From positions 186,001-250,000 of the forward strand of contig MU858049.1 of NCBI GenBank assembly GCA_033297075.1: a stretch of DNA of 64,000 nt, read 5' to 3'. Within the stretch, counting starts at the first letter, position 1. Every line of letters begins with the position of its first letter. Source of the stretch: Rhypophila decipiens (taxonomy: Eukaryota > Ascomycota > Sordariomycetes > Sordariales > Naviculisporaceae). This document shows positions 60,007 to 64,000 of this stretch, in pieces. Under the pieces are notes generated by a model, which was not told the origin of the DNA, did no database searches, and was given only the letters and a program-made list of their open reading frames with translations. A program made the position numbers and the translations under genes.

Positions 60007-61994
60007 CTATTTCATACCCAAAGCAGCATCCATGTCCCCCCTCCACTTGTTGCCATACCGCCTAAGCAGCCAAATCGCCAGGTTCCCCGTAATCCAAGCA
60101 AACAATCCAACGATCGTACACAACCAACCATTGCCAAGACTATCAATTAACGGCTGAGCGACAATCGCACCGACGCAACTGAAAATATTCCTCACAAAGT
60201 TGTTCACCGCCACACCGCCCGAGCTCTGATGCGGCATGAACTCGGTCAACATGGTCGTGACGGCCCCAAACACCAGCATCGACCCGCACCCAAAGAAGAA
60301 GGTCCCTATAACCAACACAGCCGAGTGCAGTCCATTCTCGGCCGTCCAGCCGTACCATATCAAGGCTCCAGGATATAACGTCGCGGCGAGCCACATGTTT
60401 TCTCGCATGCGGTCTTCGGGCAGGTAGATCAGCTTCCCTGTTTCGGGGTCGTACCGTTTTGCTTTTTTTGCTTCGCGGGCCATGATGTAATCTATCCAGC
60501 GGCCTCCAAATATCGAAGCTGTGACGTACCCGAGTGATAGGGGGAGGTAGAGCACACCGACAATGACACCCGAGTAGTTGTACGGTGCCGAGGTGAACGT
60601 GCTCTGGATGGAGATGTTTAGGATGAACAGAGCGCAAAAGGCCACCGAGGCCGAGTAGACGGATATCTGGACCGGGTAGTACCGCAGATAGGCCAGTACC
60701 TTGAAGGGATCGAGAAAGAACCGCTTAAGGAGGGCGACGACACTTTTCGTTTTGAGCTTTACGGATTGGGTCGTCGAGACCTTTTGGAGTGCTAGATTCG
60801 GGCTCTCGGGATTGGGAGCTGGCGGGGGCTTGTTAAGTTTGAGCCGGCTCTGGGCAAGAGTCTCGGGGAGGCCAAAGATGATTAGGAGGAGCATGACGCC
60901 GCCGTAGATAGTCACGAACCACATGGTCGAGCGCCAGCCGTAGGCCTGCGAGAGGGCACCGCCGATGATGGGTGAGAAGACGGGTCCGCAGAGCGGGCCG
61001 AGGTAAAAATATCCCATGGCTGCTCCCCGCTCGGCCGTCTCCCATATGTCGGCGATAGTGCCGGCACCGACAGCCTGGACCGAGGCTGAGGCTCCACCGG
61101 CGAGCAGACGCATCACCACGAGCATGGAGATGTTGACGCTGACTGCGCTGAGAATGGAGAAGACGACGAATAAAGTGAAGGACACGACATAGATGGTCCT
61201 GCGCCCCAAGGTCTCGGAGAAACTTGACCTATGTGGTGGAGGCAAATGTGAGCAAGAGCAAGACACTTCGGAGGCCGGTTAGATGGGACGCTTACCACCA
61301 CAGCGGGAATATCGACATGGCCAGCATGTAGAGAGCTACTGTCAAGTTCACAATGGTCTGCGATACGTTGAAATCACGAGACATCTCCGAGAGTGAAGCT
61401 GCGAGGACGGTGAGTATACAAGGAATATGATTAGTTCGGCTGTCTGTGCAAGGCAGACTTACGAAAGAAGATGCCCGAGCCAAACGGCGCCGCCGCCGCC
61501 GCCAGGGCTACGATGGCGGTAATCATCCACTGCAAACGGCCATGTTAGCCATTGGGTCTCGAGAGAGTTATGAGCTATAAGAGACGTACTTTGGTGTTTC
61601 TGTTGTAATGGTAAGGGTCTTCCACCTCCGGGATGATGGCAAACCGCCCAAGCAATCCTCGGCGCTCACCCCGCGGGATAACCACGGCAGAGCGGGCGAA
61701 ACTTGAGGAGCGCCGGCAGGGCTGAAGCCGGGGTGGGTCTTCGAGGTCTCCTTCGGGTGGAGAGCGGCCGCGGCCAAGCTCACTTTCGGTGTCTTGGTCA
61801 TCTACCCCGTCGCTATCCGTGTTTGGCGCCTTTTTCTCGTCAACCAATTTCTCCGGTTGACTTATTGAGCTGGAGATGTCGTCACTGCCACTCTCTTGGT
61901 TTGTTTTTGCCGTTGCTGGTGTCTGGTCCTCGGCCCCGGTGGCCGGTAGGTCATGTACCCGGTTGGCATCCGGATCTGTGTCATTGAGACCCAT
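60007..61994 (-). CDS. MFS drug:H+ antiporter, DHA1 family (QDR/Dtr1-like)
   Basis: Four exons on the minus strand: 61994-61590, 61529-61463, 61398-61296 and 61228-60007, giving 598 aa. Introns of 60, 64 and 67 nt keep frame. The first exon encodes an acidic 135-residue cytosolic tail; TM1 begins in exon 2 with WMITAIVALAAAAAPFGSG. Motifs include GRRTIYVVSF after TM2, GTIADIWETAERGAAMG, and the antiporter-type GPLCGPVFSPIIGG in TM5, followed by YGWRSTMW. The central cytosolic loop carries PETLAQSRLK. The sequence resembles fungal Qdr and dityrosine transporters, which export quinidine, polyamines or dityrosine. The substrate is inferred only. Confidence 0.9.
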
Positions 61995-63965
61995 TTTTTA
62001 GAAACTGTTCCCGTTGGCAAGTACTGTATGATATGAGTTTTGTAATTCCGAGCCACGCTTGTGGGCTAATCACTGAAAAAGTACGTGATGTGAATAGAAT
62101 GACTATACCACATCAATAAGGAGCACATTGATGTGAACTGGAGGGGCTAGGAAAACTGCTCGAGAAACACACCAAAGTATGAGACTGGAGCATGATACGA
62201 ATAAACAGTGAAGGGATAGTCGAAAGAAAAAAAAACACTTGGATCGGGAAGAAAAGTTGTATATCTCTAGCGGTTACACTTCCCGGAAATAAAATGGCCA
62301 AGTAGGAACGCTACCCCGTACTCGAGAGCGGAGCGGAGAATGGGAATGGGGCAGATGCCGGCTTGACAAGTACTTAGCTCCACGAAGGAAAAACCATCAC
62401 TTGGGGCAACGTCTAATTCAGCCTCTTTCTTGAAGGTCTCTGAGGTCCTGGATAATCCTCCACGGTCCTACAGCAAAGTTGGCTTTTCTCTATATGTTTT
62501 GTGAGGTATTGAGGATGGCCGTGATCGGACAATTCCGTTCAGATAGCATGTAGGAGGCACACGATCTTTCGGGAGAACCAGCTGTGATGACAACAAAACA
62601 CCAGAAAGCGTTCAGACTTCAAGGTGCCAGTATGGCAAAGCGGGCTAAAATGGTTCCTCGGCAATTCACTTTGGGAGTCATGGGTTGCCACAGAAGACGC
62701 CCCACTGAGGCCTTGACGAGTGACACTTGCCGTATTCCCGGTGCTCGGTTCTCCTGCATTAGGAAGGTCCACATGACTGACAACTTGAGAAGATTCTCAT
62801 CTCAAGAAGGCTGGGGTGGATGTCGTATTCCGTGAACTGAAAATACTCATGAGAATCTCAAGTATTCTGGCCAGCGTTCGATGCCCTCATGGAATGAAAG
62901 GGGATGCAGGAAGGAGGTTTCGGACGACGATTCGGGATGACGAAGGCGGAAATCGTGCTGGTCATATCATCGGCTTGTTGGGGTCTAGACCGGATAGTCG
63001 CCATTGCCTTGAAAGCAGACTGACTCCATTGCCACCGAATAGCAAGGAAGTTGCAGAACGTGGATTGCGGCCGGTGACTCTTTGACCAAAGAACTCGGGT
63101 TATCCATCCCGATCCGCACCGGAGTAAAGTGGGGCTACATCGGTCGGTGCGAGGTCGGAGCTGTGCCGCCCCGGAGTTCTTGACGCTTATTAGGGAAAAA
63201 GTCCAGAACTACCTATCCGTATCAAGCGGTCATATTTCTTATCATTTTAGAGGGTCATATGAACTTAGCAACCATATCATGGTCATGTAAGTATCCGGAA
63301 AAGAGTTAGCTCATCTCATGGTTGTCTGATAAGGAAGTGGTGAACTAAAAGAGACTACGGGTTAAACTTCAATATAGGAAGGAATGGAGATCCTACCTTC
63401 CATTACGCAATGTGCTCATCTCGATCCAAACTGCCTTCCGAACATCACGAGGCAATGGGAATTGGCGCATTTCATTCAGTCTGCAAAGGAGCAGTTTACA
63501 GCCCCGCTGCTAAAACCACCGTCTTGGCCTTCAATCTAGATACCCATTCGAGCCAGTTAACGTATTTATTCAAGCCAGTCAAGATATTTATTCAAGCCAG
63601 TCAAGGCATTTATTCAAGCAAGTCAAGGTATTTATTCGAGCCAGTTAAGGTATCTATTCGAGCTAGTTAAGGCATTTATTCCAGGTAGTCGAAGCATTTA
63701 TTTCAAATACCTGGTAGGTATTATAATGACCTTGGGATACCAGATCGAAGGCCAAGACAGTGGTTTTAGCCAGGCATACGGTGGGTTTAGCCGCGGCGGT
63801 TTACAGTTTACACCAGTCTCCCACGGAAACACTCTCGTGGTCGATTTTAAAACCAAACTTTTTACTTTACCACAAGCCCACCATCACTTATCCGCAGAAT
63901 TATTCAACGTTTCTCGACTTCAACATTAAATCGACATCAAGAACATACGAAACAGAATTACCAAA
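61995..63965. other. Intergenic region at the right edge with a tandem-repeat array
   Basis: Promoter of the QDR-like gene on the left; the 22-bp array (63542-63718) and leader of the edge gene on the right. No gene is supported between them. Confidence 0.5.
63542..63718 (+). repeat. Tandem array of 22-bp units, seven copies plus a partial copy
   Basis: Unit ATTTATTCAAGCCAGTCAAG plus two variable bases. Copies begin at 63542, 63564, 63586, 63608, 63630, 63652 and 63674, with a degraded partial copy from 63696. Copies 2 to 4 are nearly identical and outer copies diverge, typical of ageing arrays growing from the middle. The period is not a multiple of three, so it is not coding. Its end is about 250 bp before the next start codon. 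Confidence 0.9.
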
Positions 63966-64000
63966 ATGGCTAGCTCATCTGCAACCGACGGGAATACCAC
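63966..64000 (+). CDS. 5' end of a truncated gene at the window edge
   Basis: ATG in strong context (TACCAAAATGG) begins MASSSATDGNT and runs off the window. Only 11 complete codons are visible, so no function can be assigned. The CA/AT-rich leader before it fits a fungal start. Confidence 0.4.
   Translation, partial: MASSSATDGNT

Noticed and set aside
53569..61994. Two MFS transporters close together as a possible secondary metabolite cluster
   Set aside because: No polyketide synthase, NRPS, terpene synthase or pathway regulator lies among them; the genes between and around them are housekeeping (Ies4, GID1, Tob38).

Overview
This window is nuclear DNA from a filamentous ascomycete (Pezizomycotina), most likely a Sordariomycete. 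The evidence is short introns (about 50-170 nt) with GTRNGT donors and CTAAC/CTGAC branch points, nuclear tRNA genes with introns beside the anticodon, and fungus-typical genes: a Cut12-type spindle pole body protein, an ApsA/Num1-type cortical PH protein, Tob38/Sam35, INO80 subunit Ies4 and a RAS-2-type GTPase. The species cannot be fixed from sequence alone. There is no operon logic; each gene has its own promoter and neighbouring genes are mostly unrelated.

Layout. 0-7 kb: a Cut12-like protein (+), an intron-containing tRNA-Ala(AGC) (+) and gamma-glutamyl phosphate reductase of proline synthesis (+). 7-30 kb is gene-poor: a RAS-2-type GTPase (-), a type II haloacid dehalogenase-like protein (-) divergent from an uncharacterised six-TM membrane protein (+), and an intron-containing tRNA-Ser(GCT) (-), then about 9 kb with no gene I can support. 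30-42 kb is gene-dense: the ApsA/Num1-like anchor (+), an O-fucosyltransferase-like Golgi type II protein (+), a 33-bp inverted-repeat MITE-like element, an OTU deubiquitinase (+), an SDR oxidoreductase (-) and a TPMT-type thiol methyltransferase (+). 42-48 kb holds at most one small putative gene. 48-62 kb: Tob38/Sam35 (+), the GID1/RanBPM subunit of the GID/CTLH ubiquitin ligase (-), an MFS transporter (+), INO80 subunit Ies4 (-) and a QDR-like MFS transporter (-). At the right edge a new gene seems to start, preceded by a tandem array of 22-bp units.

I found no prophage, CRISPR array, complete transposon or biosynthetic cluster, and no convincing new multi-gene system. The most unusual items are the MITE-like element with possible target-site duplications, the 22-bp promoter array, the 74-nt tRNA intron, the unnamed membrane protein with duplicated halves and a His-rich loop, and the gene-free 21-30 kb block. 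Spliced structures were derived by hand from donor, branch point and acceptor signals plus reading-frame continuity; they are not confirmed by transcripts.
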